Assembly (NCBI GenBank): GCA_003284215.1
Contig: QBVW01000001.1
Coordinates: 1 to 64,000, forward strand
Length of the DNA: 64,000 bases
Reading direction: 5' to 3'
From: SAR86 cluster bacterium AG-313-D11
Lineage (GTDB): Bacteria > Pseudomonadota > Gammaproteobacteria > Magnimaribacterales > D2472
Shown here: positions 16,282 to 24,573 of the stretch, piece after piece
Numbering within the stretch: position 1 is the stretch's first letter
Layout: each line of letters starts with the position of its first letter
Program-made: the position numbers and the translations under genes
The notes under the pieces: generated by a model
Databases searched by the model: none
What the model was told of the DNA's origin: nothing
What the model saw: the letters and a program-made list of their open reading frames with translations, nothing else

Positions 16282-16806
16282 ATGAAAAATCTTTTAATCC
16301 TTACGCTATCTATACTATCTTCTTCTGTATTTGCATGTTCCGACTTGTTAAACAGCAACCTCAGGGTTTTAGACTCAGATGATGAGTTAAATTTATGTGA
16401 ATATTCAGGAAATGTTGTATTAGTAGTAAATGTTGCAAGCAGATGTGGTTATACGCCGCAATATGCTGCCCTACAAAGAATTTACTCTAAATATAAGGAT
16501 GATGGTTTTGTTGTGATTGGTATCCCATCAAGAGATTTCAAGCAAGAGTTTTCTGAAGAAGCAAAAGTTGCTGAATTCTGCAGCACAGAGTATGGAGTTG
16601 ATTTTCCAATGTTTGCTACTGCTAAGGTAAAAGGTGAAAACGCTCATCCTTTTTATAAAAAGCTTATAGCAGCCTCAGGAAAAGAGCCTAGATGGAATTT
16701 TGCAAAATATTTAATTGGTCGAGATGGTGAAGTTATAGATCATTACAAATCTAGAGTAACTCCAGAATCAGAAAAACTAGTTTCTGCTATCACAGCAGTA
16801 CTCTAG
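16282..16806 (+). CDS. Exported glutathione-peroxidase-family thiol peroxidase
   Basis: A 174-residue thioredoxin-fold peroxidase with a signal sequence (MKNLLILTLSILSSSVFA; cleavage before or at Cys19). The peroxidatic Cys55 is in VASRCGYTPQY, and the Trp-Asn of the catalytic set is in PRWNFAKYL (138-139). The family motif carrying the catalytic Gln (FPCNQFGGQEP) is replaced by IPSRDFKQEF, so the usual Gln is displaced or absent. It reduces hydroperoxides, probably in the periplasm and more likely with thioredoxin-like donors than glutathione. Expression may depend on the structured RNA 115 bases upstream. Its stop shares CTAG with the convergent rpiA stop. Confidence 0.88.
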   Translation: MKNLLILTLSILSSSVFACSDLLNSNLRVLDSDDELNLCEYSGNVVLVVNVASRCGYTPQYAALQRIYSKYKDDGFVVIGIPSRDFKQEFSEEAKVAEFCSTEYGVDFPMFATAKVKGENAHPFYKKLIAASGKEPRWNFAKYLIGRDGEVIDHYKSRVTPESEKLVSAITAVL

Positions 16807-17444
16807 TCTTTTCCCACAATTACTTTTTGTGGCTTGCAGTTTGCAAACAGTCCATTATCTAAAACTCCTGGAATTAAATTAAGCCTTCGTTCTAAATCTA
16901 ATGGGTTTTCAATTATTAAATCTTTAATATCTAAAATCTGATTACCTTGATCGGTCAAGAAATCTTTTCTTAGCTCAGGTAATCCTCCAAGCTTTACAAT
17001 TTCGCGTGCGACATAGCTTCTGCTTTTAATCATGACCTCAACTGGAAGCGGGAAATTACCTAATGTACCAACAAGCTTTGATTCATCAACAATACAAACA
17101 AATTCACTTGATGCTGATGCAACAATCTTTTCTCTGGTGTGGGCTCCACCTCCGCCCTTAATAAGATTGTAAGAAACGTCTACTTCATCTGCTCCATCAA
17201 CATATACAAGAATTTCATTAATATCATTTAATTCAAATACATCGATACCTAAGTTCTCTAGTAGTTTAGTAGAAGCCTCTGAGCTTGATACAGCGCCCTT
17301 AAATATATGCTTAATTTTTGCAAGCTCCTCAATAAAGTAATTAACGGTTGACCCAGTACCAACTCCAACTATTGAATCCTGTGTAATTTTAGGTTTTATA
17401 TATTCTATAGCTTCAATTGAAGCATTTAATTTTGAATTGCTCAT
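16803..17444 (-). CDS. rpiA: Ribose-5-phosphate isomerase A
   Basis: A 213-residue RpiA. Family blocks are GVGTGSTVNYFIEEL near the N-terminus, DGADEVDVSYNLIKGGGGAH in the middle and the Lys/Glu active-site region HTREKIVASAS. It interconverts ribose-5-phosphate and ribulose-5-phosphate in the pentose phosphate pathway, in the cytoplasm. Length is typical (E. coli 219). It is divergent from ilvA with 24 bases between starts, an arrangement also found in pseudomonads. Confidence 0.96.
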   Translation of the reverse strand: MSNSKLNASIEAIEYIKPKITQDSIVGVGTGSTVNYFIEELAKIKHIFKGAVSSSEASTKLLENLGIDVFELNDINEILVYVDGADEVDVSYNLIKGGGGAHTREKIVASASSEFVCIVDESKLVGTLGNFPLPVEVMIKSRSYVAREIVKLGGLPELRKDFLTDQGNQILDIKDLIIENPLDLERRLNLIPGVLDNGLFANCKPQKVIVGKD

Positions 17445-17450
17445 TATGGG

Positions 17451-17456
17451 TATAAT
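17451..17456 (+). promoter_or_regulatory. -10 box of ilvA
   Basis: A perfect TATAAT sits in the 24-base divergent gap, ending 12 bases before the ilvA ATG; the transcript leader would be about six bases, with no room for a Shine-Dalgarno. No convincing -35 is visible. Confidence 0.45.
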
Positions 17457-17468
17457 ACTTAAATTATT

Positions 17469-19016
17469 ATGCGACTTAAAATAAAAAAATCCGGCTCATA
17501 CAAATTTTCTAAAAAATATTTAGATTTGATAGCTAATTCTAAAGTATATGATGTTGCTGAGAAAACACCCACAACTTTTGCTGGCAACTTATCTAGTAAA
17601 TTAAAAAATGATATTTTTTTAAAGCGAGAAGATATGCAGCCGATATTTTCTTTCAAAATAAGAGGTGCTTATAATAAGATTGCTAGCTTAAGTCCGCAGC
17701 AACAAAAAAGAGGTGTTTTGACGGCATCAGCAGGTAATCACGCTCAGGGCGTTGCTAATGCATGTAAGAAACTTAAGGTTCCTTGTTTCATAGTAATGCC
17801 AATAACTACCCCAGAAATAAAAGTTAAATCTGTTAAAAGGTTTGGATCTAAAGTTTTATTACATGGAGATAACTTTGATCAAGCTTCAAAAAAAGCATTG
17901 CAAATGGCAAAGGAACAAAAGCTTGAATTTATTGAAGCATTTGATGATCCATTAACTATCGCTGGACAGGGTACCGTTGGAAAAGAAATTTTGGATGAGT
18001 ATCAAGACTTAGATGTTATTTTTGTTCCGGTTGGAGGAGGGGGCCTCCTCGCAGGCGTAAGTGCTTGGGCAGCTCAAACTCAAAATAAGACTAAGATTTA
18101 TGGAGTTGAAGTTGAAGATTCAGCTTGCTTAGCAGAAGCAATAAAAGCCGATAAAAGAGTTAGATTAAGAGAGGTGGGATTATTTGCAGATGGAGTTGCA
18201 GTAGAGCGCATTGGAAAAAATAATTTTGATGTTATTAGAGAGTGTGTTGATGGAGTCATAACTGTCAGCATTGATGAATTATGCGCGGCAGTAAAAGATA
18301 TTTTTGAAGATACAAGGGTTCTTTCAGAGCCTGCTGGTGCTCTAGCTTTGGCAGGATTAAAAAAATACGCCTCAAAAATTTCAAATAAACGTCTACTTGC
18401 TATTAGCAGCGGGGCAAATGTAAATTTTGAAAGGCTTAGCTATATTGTTGAGAGATCTGAGGTTGGAGAAAATAGAGAAAAACTCCTAAGCATCAAAATC
18501 CCAGAGCAGCCTGGAAGTTTTTTAAAGCTTTGCAAAGTCTTTGGTCGATCGCAGATTACAGAATTTAATTATAGATTTGCAAATAAGGTAGATGCGCGTG
18601 TTCTAGTAGGAATTAAAACTGAAAATGAAGATGCATTTAAAAAAATTAAAAATAAGCTTTTAAAAAGTAAATTTAAATTTACTGATCTAACTAAAAATAA
18701 AATTTCAAACGACCATCTTCGACATATGGTGGGAGGGCACAAGAGTATTATTTCAGAAAGAGACTCTGAGAGATTGTATAGATGTCAATTTCCAGTAAGG
18801 CCAGGAGCTTTGATGGGCTTCTTAAAAGATTTTGGTTCAAAGTGGAACATTTCTTTATTTCATTATAGAAATCTTGGAGCAGCATTTGCTAATGTATTAA
18901 TCGGCATAGAAGACAAAAGCAAATCTGTGAATGCGTTAGAAAAGCATCTTAAGTCTTTGGATTATAGTTTTGTTGAAGAAACAGACAATACCGCTTACAA
19001 GGAGTTCCTAAGGTAA
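17469..19016 (+). CDS. ilvA: Threonine ammonia-lyase, biosynthetic
   Basis: A 515-residue PLP enzyme. The PLP Lys is in FSFKIRGAYNK, and the phosphate-binding glycine loop is VPVGGGGLLAGV. The C-terminal third (from about residue 330) holds two ACT-like regulatory domains, recognisable by SIKIPEQPGSFLKLCKVFG and QFPVRPGALMGFLKDFG. It deaminates threonine to 2-oxobutanoate, the first step to isoleucine; the two ACT-like domains are the isoleucine-inhibited biosynthetic form rather than the catabolic TdcB. The promoter -10 is very close to the ATG. The end overlaps the epoxide hydrolase start (TAATG). Confidence 0.96.
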   Translation: MRLKIKKSGSYKFSKKYLDLIANSKVYDVAEKTPTTFAGNLSSKLKNDIFLKREDMQPIFSFKIRGAYNKIASLSPQQQKRGVLTASAGNHAQGVANACKKLKVPCFIVMPITTPEIKVKSVKRFGSKVLLHGDNFDQASKKALQMAKEQKLEFIEAFDDPLTIAGQGTVGKEILDEYQDLDVIFVPVGGGGLLAGVSAWAAQTQNKTKIYGVEVEDSACLAEAIKADKRVRLREVGLFADGVAVERIGKNNFDVIRECVDGVITVSIDELCAAVKDIFEDTRVLSEPAGALALAGLKKYASKISNKRLLAISSGANVNFERLSYIVERSEVGENREKLLSIKIPEQPGSFLKLCKVFGRSQITEFNYRFANKVDARVLVGIKTENEDAFKKIKNKLLKSKFKFTDLTKNKISNDHLRHMVGGHKSIISERDSERLYRCQFPVRPGALMGFLKDFGSKWNISLFHYRNLGAAFANVLIGIEDKSKSVNALEKHLKSLDYSFVEETDNTAYKEFLR

Positions 19017-20137
19017 TGATTAAAGAATTCAAAATTTTTATTCCTGACGAAAAAATTGAACTATTAAATAAAAAAATAGATATAACTAGGTGGCCTGATG
19101 AGGTTAATGATGATCGATGGACTTTAGGAGCTAAAAAGTCTTATCTTCAAGATGCTGTCAAAACTTGGAGAAACAGTTTTGATTGGAGAAAACATGAATC
19201 GAAACTGAACGAAGCTGGTAGTTTTAAATATAAAACTAATTCAGGACTTGAGCTTCATTACTTACATAAGAAATCTAATTCAAAGAATGCAATTCCTTTA
19301 CTCCTTACACATGGATGGCCAGGAAGCGTTCAAGAATTTCTTAAAATCATGCCTATACTATTAGAGGGTAAGGATGGGATTGAATTCGATGTAGTCTGTC
19401 CGGCTATTCCGGGGTATGGATTTTCAGATAAACCTACTGAATCTGGCATGAATGCTCAAGAGGTTGCTAAACTTGAAAATGAGCTCATGCTTGCCTTGGG
19501 GTACAAAAAATATGTTGCTCAAGGAGGAGATTGGGGCTCAATGATAACAAAGTGGATAGCAGAAATGTTTCCAGAAAACTGTATAGGCATCCACTTAAAT
19601 TTAGTCATAGCTTTTCCACCCGATGGACAAGACCCCATGGAAGGCGTTTCACCCGAAGAAGCTGAAGGAATGAAAAATATAGAAAAATATCAAGCTACTG
19701 GATACGGATATTTTGCGATTCAAAGCACAAAACCCCAAACGGTTGGTTATGGCTTAAATGACTCTCCTGTTGGGTTAGCCGCTTGGATTATTGAGAAATT
19801 TCATGGATGGACAAAAGACGATACAGATAAACTTGTGGTCTCGCTTGATGAAATTTTAGCAATCGTATCTCTATATTGGTATACAGAATCTATAACATCT
19901 TCTGCGAGATTTTATTACGAGAATGGCCCGTTAGGATTCACGTTTAATCCAATATCTCAGCCAATGGCTGGGGCTATTTTTAAAAATGAAATCGCCAGAC
20001 CACCAAGAGTTTGGGCAGAAAAAATCTATAATATTGTTCAATGGAATCAGTATCCAGGCGGGCATTTTGCTGCATTGGAGAATCCAAAGATTCTTTCAGA
20101 TGATATTTTTAGTTTTGCTGCTAAATTAGAAATTTAA
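19016..20137 (+). CDS. Epoxide hydrolase (EHN domain, alpha/beta hydrolase fold)
   Basis: A 373-residue protein. The N-terminal EHN domain (FKIFIPDEKIELLNKKI.. RWPDE) is the lid/anchor typical of microsomal-type epoxide hydrolases. The core shows the oxyanion motif HGWPGSVQEF, the nucleophile Asp in GGDWGSMI, and a C-terminal His in PGGHFAALE. It would open epoxides to diols. Similar genes are common in marine gammaproteobacteria with unclear substrates. It is joined to ilvA by a one-base overlap, though no pathway link is evident. Confidence 0.88.
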   Translation: MIKEFKIFIPDEKIELLNKKIDITRWPDEVNDDRWTLGAKKSYLQDAVKTWRNSFDWRKHESKLNEAGSFKYKTNSGLELHYLHKKSNSKNAIPLLLTHGWPGSVQEFLKIMPILLEGKDGIEFDVVCPAIPGYGFSDKPTESGMNAQEVAKLENELMLALGYKKYVAQGGDWGSMITKWIAEMFPENCIGIHLNLVIAFPPDGQDPMEGVSPEEAEGMKNIEKYQATGYGYFAIQSTKPQTVGYGLNDSPVGLAAWIIEKFHGWTKDDTDKLVVSLDEILAIVSLYWYTESITSSARFYYENGPLGFTFNPISQPMAGAIFKNEIARPPRVWAEKIYNIVQWNQYPGGHFAALENPKILSDDIFSFAAKLEI

Positions 20138-20153
20138 AAAAGAAATTCTTAAA

Positions 20154-20720
20154 TCAAGAAAATTTTTTACTTTGTTGTTCGGAAAAGACTATATCTAATT
20201 TAATATCATGCAATTCATTGAAAGAGTCATCAATAAATTGAAAATCATAAATTAAGCCAATCAGAAGAGGCCTATTACTAGTTTGTGTAACAGATTCCAA
20301 AAATCTGTCATAGTAACCTCCACCATATCCAAGTCTATAGCCGTTTTTATCTACACCAACCGTTGGAATAATAATGATTTCATGATCAATTGGGTTTATT
20401 TCGTCCCCATCTGATGGCTCGAAGATATCATATTTATTTTTTCTTAGTCTTTTAAAATCATTGGGCGCAATTAAACTCATAGAATGATTTGGCTCAATCT
20501 TTGGAAAGGTGGTCAAGAGATTTTTTTTCAATCTTATGTTGGTAAGAGTCTCAAGATCAACTTCATTATTTGCAGAAAAGTAACTTCCTAGAGTTTTGAT
20601 AGCACTCAAGCTCAACTCTAAGTCAGCACTTCTTAGAATTATTTTCGAGAGATTTAAGACCTCATATGAATCCAAAGTATTTCTTTTTTGGAGGATAGAT
20701 TGTCTATATTTCGTTTTCAC
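20154..20720 (-). CDS. ygfA: 5-formyltetrahydrofolate cyclo-ligase
   Basis: An ATP-dependent enzyme that converts 5-formyl-THF to 5,10-methenyl-THF. The family signature is IIPTVGVDKNGYRLGYGGGYYDRFL, with FPKIEP upstream. The ORF track starts at a GTG (20747) that lies inside the 3' strand of the 6S RNA closing stem; the GTG at 20720 (VKTKYRQSILQKRN, matching the family's N-terminal helix) is a better start and gives 188 residues. It is cotranscribed with 6S RNA, as in E. coli (ssrS-ygfA). Confidence 0.92.
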   Translation of the reverse strand: MKTKYRQSILQKRNTLDSYEVLNLSKIILRSADLELSLSAIKTLGSYFSANNEVDLETLTNIRLKKNLLTTFPKIEPNHSMSLIAPNDFKRLRKNKYDIFEPSDGDEINPIDHEIIIIPTVGVDKNGYRLGYGGGYYDRFLESVTQTSNRPLLIGLIYDFQFIDDSFNELHDIKLDIVFSEQQSKKFS

Positions 20721-20736
20721 ATTTGTGTTAACTAAA

Positions 20737-20903
20737 AACCAATTCACCGCTACTCATCGTTACCTGAACCGAAAGCTCAGGTGGTGAAGCTCATACTGCA
20801 TCAGGCTTCCCTCAATGGTAATGCACAACAGCAGCAGTGGAAAATCACCTTTAAATATATTATCGGTTCAAAGAATCTCGATAAGTTGGCGAATGAACCA
20901 GTT
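20737..20903 (-). ncRNA. ssrS: 6S RNA
   Basis: The 167-nt leftward transcript lies between zapA and ygfA, the conserved 6S location. Its ends form a closing stem: AACUGGUUCAUU (from 20903) pairs at all twelve positions, with wobbles, to GGUGAAUUGGUU (to 20737). The interior has UUUGAACCGAUAAUAU resembling the E. coli CCUGAGCCGAUAUUU, a GGAAGCCUGAUGCAG segment, and the hairpin ACCUGAGC-UUUC-GGUUCAGGU. TATAAT on the minus strand (20915-20910) predicts initiation near 20903, exactly the stem end. 6S RNA mimics an open promoter and sequesters sigma-70 RNA polymerase. Confidence 0.88.
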
Positions 20904-20909
20904 AACTTG

Positions 20910-20915
20910 ATTATA
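20910..20915 (-). promoter_or_regulatory. -10 box of 6S RNA
   Basis: On the minus strand a perfect TATAAT ends seven bases before 20903, the first base of the 6S closing stem. The -35 region is weak (TTCTCT-like). Confidence 0.55.
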
Positions 20916-20946
20916 AATCAGTTGATATTAAAAAGAGAAGGTTATT

Positions 20947-21216
20947 TTAATTAAGGGATTGCTCGATCTTTGAAACAAGATCATTTAGATTTTTCTCCTC
21001 TACCTTCGAGAGGGCGGTACCTTCTTGAGGAAGTTGACTTTTAAAAGCCAAATCTAGGCTTGTCAAAATTAATGCATTTGATTTATCTGGAATTGATTCT
21101 ATTTGCTCATTTAATATTTCAGCTGCCTTGATTAGGCCTTCTTTGTCTTTAGGCGGACATGCAATTGATATCTTTTTGCCCATAATCATTAAATCTAAAA
21201 CTTCTTTATTGCTCAT
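20947..21216 (-). CDS. zapA: Cell division protein ZapA
   Basis: An 89-residue protein with the ZapA pattern: VLDLMIMGKKISIACPPKDK, then AAEILNEQIESI, and a C-terminal helix. ZapA bundles FtsZ filaments at the division site. Length is slightly below the family norm of about 100-110. It overlaps the preceding zapB-like gene by 11 bases and is followed by the 6S RNA and ygfA, the standard gammaproteobacterial order. Confidence 0.9.
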   Translation of the reverse strand: MSNKEVLDLMIMGKKISIACPPKDKEGLIKAAEILNEQIESIPDKSNALILTSLDLAFKSQLPQEGTALSKVEEKNLNDLVSKIEQSLN

Positions 21217-21418
21217 GTAATTTAATTATTTTAGCTAGCTTGGAATTAACCTTTTCAAGTTTTTTTATTTCATTTGCTTGTAAAAGTTTGTGTTTTTTCC
21301 ATTCTCTCTCTTTTTTGATGTAAGCATCAATGATGCCTCTTTGTTCATTAAACCTTTTTAAAAGCTTTTCAGTCTTTTTGATTAAAATATTGATAGAACT
21401 TTTGGAACTTTCACTCAT
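21206..21418 (-). CDS. Small coiled-coil protein, TIGR02449/ZapB-like
   Basis: A 70-residue, highly charged alpha-helical protein with heptad-like spacing throughout (KKTEKLLKRFNEQRGIIDAY, ANEIKKLEKVNSKLAKI). A short coiled-coil gene at this position, directly upstream of zapA, is the TIGR02449 family in pseudomonads and relatives, thought to be a division-associated ZapB-like partner. The assignment is from size, coiled coil and position, not from strong sequence identity. It is divergent from pepP. The YgfB (UPF0149) gene often found between them is missing. Confidence 0.7.
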   Translation of the reverse strand: MSESSKSSINILIKKTEKLLKRFNEQRGIIDAYIKKEREWKKHKLLQANEIKKLEKVNSKLAKIIKLHEQ

Positions 21419-21489
21419 ATGAATATATTAAGTTTAAGTCTTCGTATGCAAATAGGGAAGTTTGAAAAAGAAAAGAGTAGAATGAGCAC

Positions 21490-22785
21490 ATGAATAATAG
21501 ATACATACAACGAAGAAATCAGCTTGGCGCAATGTTGCCGAAGAACTCCGCTGTAGTTATTGCAGGTGCTTCAACCCAATACAGAAACGCAGACTCATCT
21601 CATGCCTTCAGGCAAGATAGCAATTTTTGGTATCTCAGTGGTTTTAACGAGGCTGAATCAACATTGGTGCTTTTAATTAATGAAGAAAATGATGTGCAAT
21701 CCATAGCTTTTGTTCCAGAAAAAAATGAACTAAAAGAAATTTGGGATGGTTATAGAGCTGGGCCAGAAGGCGCTATGCAAGACCATGGTTTTGACCTGGC
21801 ATTTAGTAACACTGAGATCAATGATAGATTGCCAGATCTATTAGCTGGACACAATCAAGTTTATTATCCTGTTGGCAAAAGTAAGACATTGGATGCCGAC
21901 ATAATTGATTGGATTAAATCTGCAAAATCGAAGGATAGACACAGCTCAGCCATTGATATTGCTGATGCATCATCCAAAGTTGGCAATCAAAGACTCATCA
22001 AGGATGAAGATGAGATTGAAATCATGAGGAAGGCTTGCAAGATTTCTGCTGAAGCTCATGTAGAGGCCATGAAATTTGTAAAGCCGGGTATGACAGAGCA
22101 AGAAATTGAGGCATTTTATCAGTACGAATTCTCAAAAAGGGGTGGGCGTTTTTCAGCTTACACTCCTATTGTAGCTGGCGGTGAAAATGCCTGTGTTCTG
22201 CACTATGTTGAAAATTCAAAACCTCTTAAAGATGGTGAGTTGCTATTGGTAGATGCAGGCTGTGAGTTTGAGCTTTATGCATCTGATATTACCAGAACTT
22301 ATCCAATCAATGGTAAATTTACCGAACCTCAGCTTGCTATCTATGAAGTTGTTTTAGAGGCTCAACTCAAAAGCATTGAAGCAATTTCTACAAATAATAA
22401 CGTTATGGACGCACAAATAATTTCTGAAAAAGTAATTACTCAGGGCTTGATAGACCTTGGAATATTACAAGGCTCAATGGATGAGCTCCATGAAGCTGGT
22501 GCCTTTCGAGATTTTTATATGCATAAAATAGGTCATTGGTTAGGCATAGATGTGCACGATGCAGGCGACTATATGGAGGATGGTGATTATATGAAGTTTA
22601 AACCCGGAATGGTTACAACTGTAGAGCCTGGTATTTATATTTCATCATCAGCAGATGTTGAAGACAAATGGAAAGGAATTGGCATTAGAATTGAAGACGA
22701 TATTTTAGTTACCGCTAATGGCAATGAGAATCTAACTGCCTTTGTTCCCTCTAATCCTCGAGAAATCGAAGCATTAATGGCTTAA
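21490..22785 (+). CDS. pepP: Xaa-Pro aminopeptidase
   Basis: A 431-residue M24 metallopeptidase. The N-terminal AMP_N domain (residues 1-130) starts with RRNQLGAMLPKNSAVVIAGA. Metal ligands fit Asp in LLVDAGCEFELYASDITRTY, His in HKIGHWLGIDVHDAG, Glu in TVEPGIYI and Glu in GIRIEDDI, binding two Mn ions. It removes N-terminal residues before proline in the cytoplasm. It stands before a UbiH-family gene with a six-base gap, the same pepP-ubiH order as in E. coli and Pseudomonas. Confidence 0.95.
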   Translation: MNNRYIQRRNQLGAMLPKNSAVVIAGASTQYRNADSSHAFRQDSNFWYLSGFNEAESTLVLLINEENDVQSIAFVPEKNELKEIWDGYRAGPEGAMQDHGFDLAFSNTEINDRLPDLLAGHNQVYYPVGKSKTLDADIIDWIKSAKSKDRHSSAIDIADASSKVGNQRLIKDEDEIEIMRKACKISAEAHVEAMKFVKPGMTEQEIEAFYQYEFSKRGGRFSAYTPIVAGGENACVLHYVENSKPLKDGELLLVDAGCEFELYASDITRTYPINGKFTEPQLAIYEVVLEAQLKSIEAISTNNNVMDAQIISEKVITQGLIDLGILQGSMDELHEAGAFRDFYMHKIGHWLGIDVHDAGDYMEDGDYMKFKPGMVTTVEPGIYISSSADVEDKWKGIGIRIEDDILVTANGNENLTAFVPSNPREIEALMA

Positions 22786-22791
22786 ATTTTT

Positions 22792-23940
22792 ATGTCTCAA
22801 TCTGTATTGATTTCTGGAGGTGGGATTGTTGGATCTTTTCTAGGTCTCGAGCTTGCTGCCAGAGAAATACCTTTTAAAATTATTGAAAAAAAACCTTTTG
22901 TTTCCTCGGAAGATGATCATATTAGGTCGTTAACTTTAAACCTAAGTGCTAGTGAAAGACTTGAACATTTGGGTATTACAACAAACTCATCGCTTATTCA
23001 AAGAATGAAAATATTTGATGGTTCTGGATCTGGAAAATTATCGTTTGATTGTCATGAGGCCAACATCGATTATTTAGCAAAGGTTTTTAATTTCAATGAA
23101 TTAAGAGAAGCTTTAATTAAAAAAGTTGAAAGCTCAGTATCTATTGGAGATGAAATTACTTCTTTTAAAACAATAGAATCTGGGATTCAAGCTTCACTAA
23201 GCAATGAATCAACATTAGATAGCAATCTCCTTGTAATTGCTGAAGGCAGGAATTCCAATTTGGCGAAGTCTATTGCATCAGAAAATTTTTCTAAAGATTA
23301 TGAGCAGATTGCTAAAACATTCTTGGTTGAAATTCCAGAACTAAATAGTGAAGAGGCGGTTCAAGTTTTTCATGAAAAAGAAATTTTTGCATTAATGCCA
23401 TATAAGAATGGTACTGAGATAAATCAATTTTCAGTAGTTTGGTCCATGCCAAAAGAGCTTGCCCATGATTTATCATTAGAAAATTTTTCTACTCACATTC
23501 AAAAGTTCGAAAAGAAACTTTCTTGTAAAATAAAAGTAACTAGCGAATTGCTCTCATTCCCACTTTCAGCTCACCATCTTGATGCATACTGTGATCATGG
23601 CGTTTGTGTAATTGCTGATGCAGCTCATTCCATTCATCCTTTAGCAGGTCAAGGTATTAATTTGGGTATTTCGGATGCGATTATTCTTGCTGAAGAAATC
23701 GAGCGAGCAGTTAACTCTGATAAAGAAATTGGACAATTGGCTTTTTTAAAGAAATATGAGCTTAGAAGAAAAACGCTGAATGCATCAATGATAAGGGGAG
23801 TCGACTTCCTTTTTAATCTTTTTCAACAAGATAATCCCTATCTAAGATTAGGCCGTAACTCTGGATTAAAGGTGGTGGATAAGTTTAGTTTTTTGAAGAA
23901 AAATTTTATTTTGCATGCATCTGGTATTCACAAAATTTAA
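22792..23940 (+). CDS. ubiH: UbiH/UbiF/VisC-family FAD monooxygenase
   Basis: A 382-residue flavoprotein hydroxylase. The dinucleotide-binding start is VLISGGGIVGSFLGLELAARE, and the second FAD motif is VIADAAHSIHPLAGQGINLG. The family hydroxylates the ring in ubiquinone synthesis. E. coli has three homologues of different position specificity; only this one is in the window, so it could be UbiH or a broader-specificity version. Position directly after pepP favours UbiH. Its stop lies six bases from convergent maf. Confidence 0.88.
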   Translation: MSQSVLISGGGIVGSFLGLELAAREIPFKIIEKKPFVSSEDDHIRSLTLNLSASERLEHLGITTNSSLIQRMKIFDGSGSGKLSFDCHEANIDYLAKVFNFNELREALIKKVESSVSIGDEITSFKTIESGIQASLSNESTLDSNLLVIAEGRNSNLAKSIASENFSKDYEQIAKTFLVEIPELNSEEAVQVFHEKEIFALMPYKNGTEINQFSVVWSMPKELAHDLSLENFSTHIQKFEKKLSCKIKVTSELLSFPLSAHHLDAYCDHGVCVIADAAHSIHPLAGQGINLGISDAIILAEEIERAVNSDKEIGQLAFLKKYELRRKTLNASMIRGVDFLFNLFQQDNPYLRLGRNSGLKVVDKFSFLKKNFILHASGIHKI

Positions 23941-23946
23941 AAAGCT

Positions 23947-24546
23947 CTATTTTTTATTCCAATAAGAAATCCCCAATTCTTTAAAAAGCTCAACTACTTC
24001 ATGTATGGGCAAACCTACAATATTAGAATAACTACCATCTATTTTTTTGATAAAAGCAGAGCCGTAGCCTTGAATCCCATAGCCGCCTGCTTTATCAAAC
24101 GGCTCATTAGTTTTGCAATATTCTTTACAATCAATCTCAGTTAACTTTGCAAACTCGACATTCGATGCAACATTGATAGTGTGAAATTTAGCTTGGTCTT
24201 TACTTATGATCCCAACAGTCACTGCAGTCATTACTATGTGAGTCTTGCCTGAGAGTTTTAGAAGCATCGAGATAGCATCTGATTCCAATTCTGGTTTTCC
24301 AAAAACCTTATCTCCTAAAACGACAATAGTATCAGCAGCAAGTACTGGAAAAGAACCTACATCATCAGTTAACACCTTGCGAACACCTTCCTGACATTTC
24401 AATACTGATAACGCTCTGACATTTTCTTGAGGAGAATTTGAGCTGCTAATATTTTCGTCAACCTCTATATCGATGATTTTATGTTCTACACCAATTTGTT
24501 GTAAAAGCTCAGTTCTTCGAGGTGATTTGGAGGCAAGATAGATCAT
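23947..24546 (-). CDS. Maf-family nucleoside triphosphate pyrophosphatase
   Basis: A 199-residue Maf/HAM1-like house-cleaning enzyme. Signatures are LASKSPRRTELL at the N-terminus, AADTIVVLGDKVFGKP, and FDKAGGYGIQGYGSAFI with SNIVGLP. The pattern matches the YhdE branch, which hydrolyses dTTP and UTP (and modified forms) to monophosphates, rather than the YceF branch that prefers m7GTP. Length is typical. The divergent SDR gene starts 27 bases away. Confidence 0.9.
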   Translation of the reverse strand: MIYLASKSPRRTELLQQIGVEHKIIDIEVDENISSSNSPQENVRALSVLKCQEGVRKVLTDDVGSFPVLAADTIVVLGDKVFGKPELESDAISMLLKLSGKTHIVMTAVTVGIISKDQAKFHTINVASNVEFAKLTEIDCKEYCKTNEPFDKAGGYGIQGYGSAFIKKIDGSYSNIVGLPIHEVVELFKELGISYWNKK

Positions 24547-24573
24547 CTATTACAATTTTAACAGGAGAACAAT

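Noticed and set aside
20747-20747. GTG at 20747 as the ygfA start
   Set aside because: It is inside the 6S RNA closing stem, and the extra nine residues do not fit the family; the GTG at 20720 is better.
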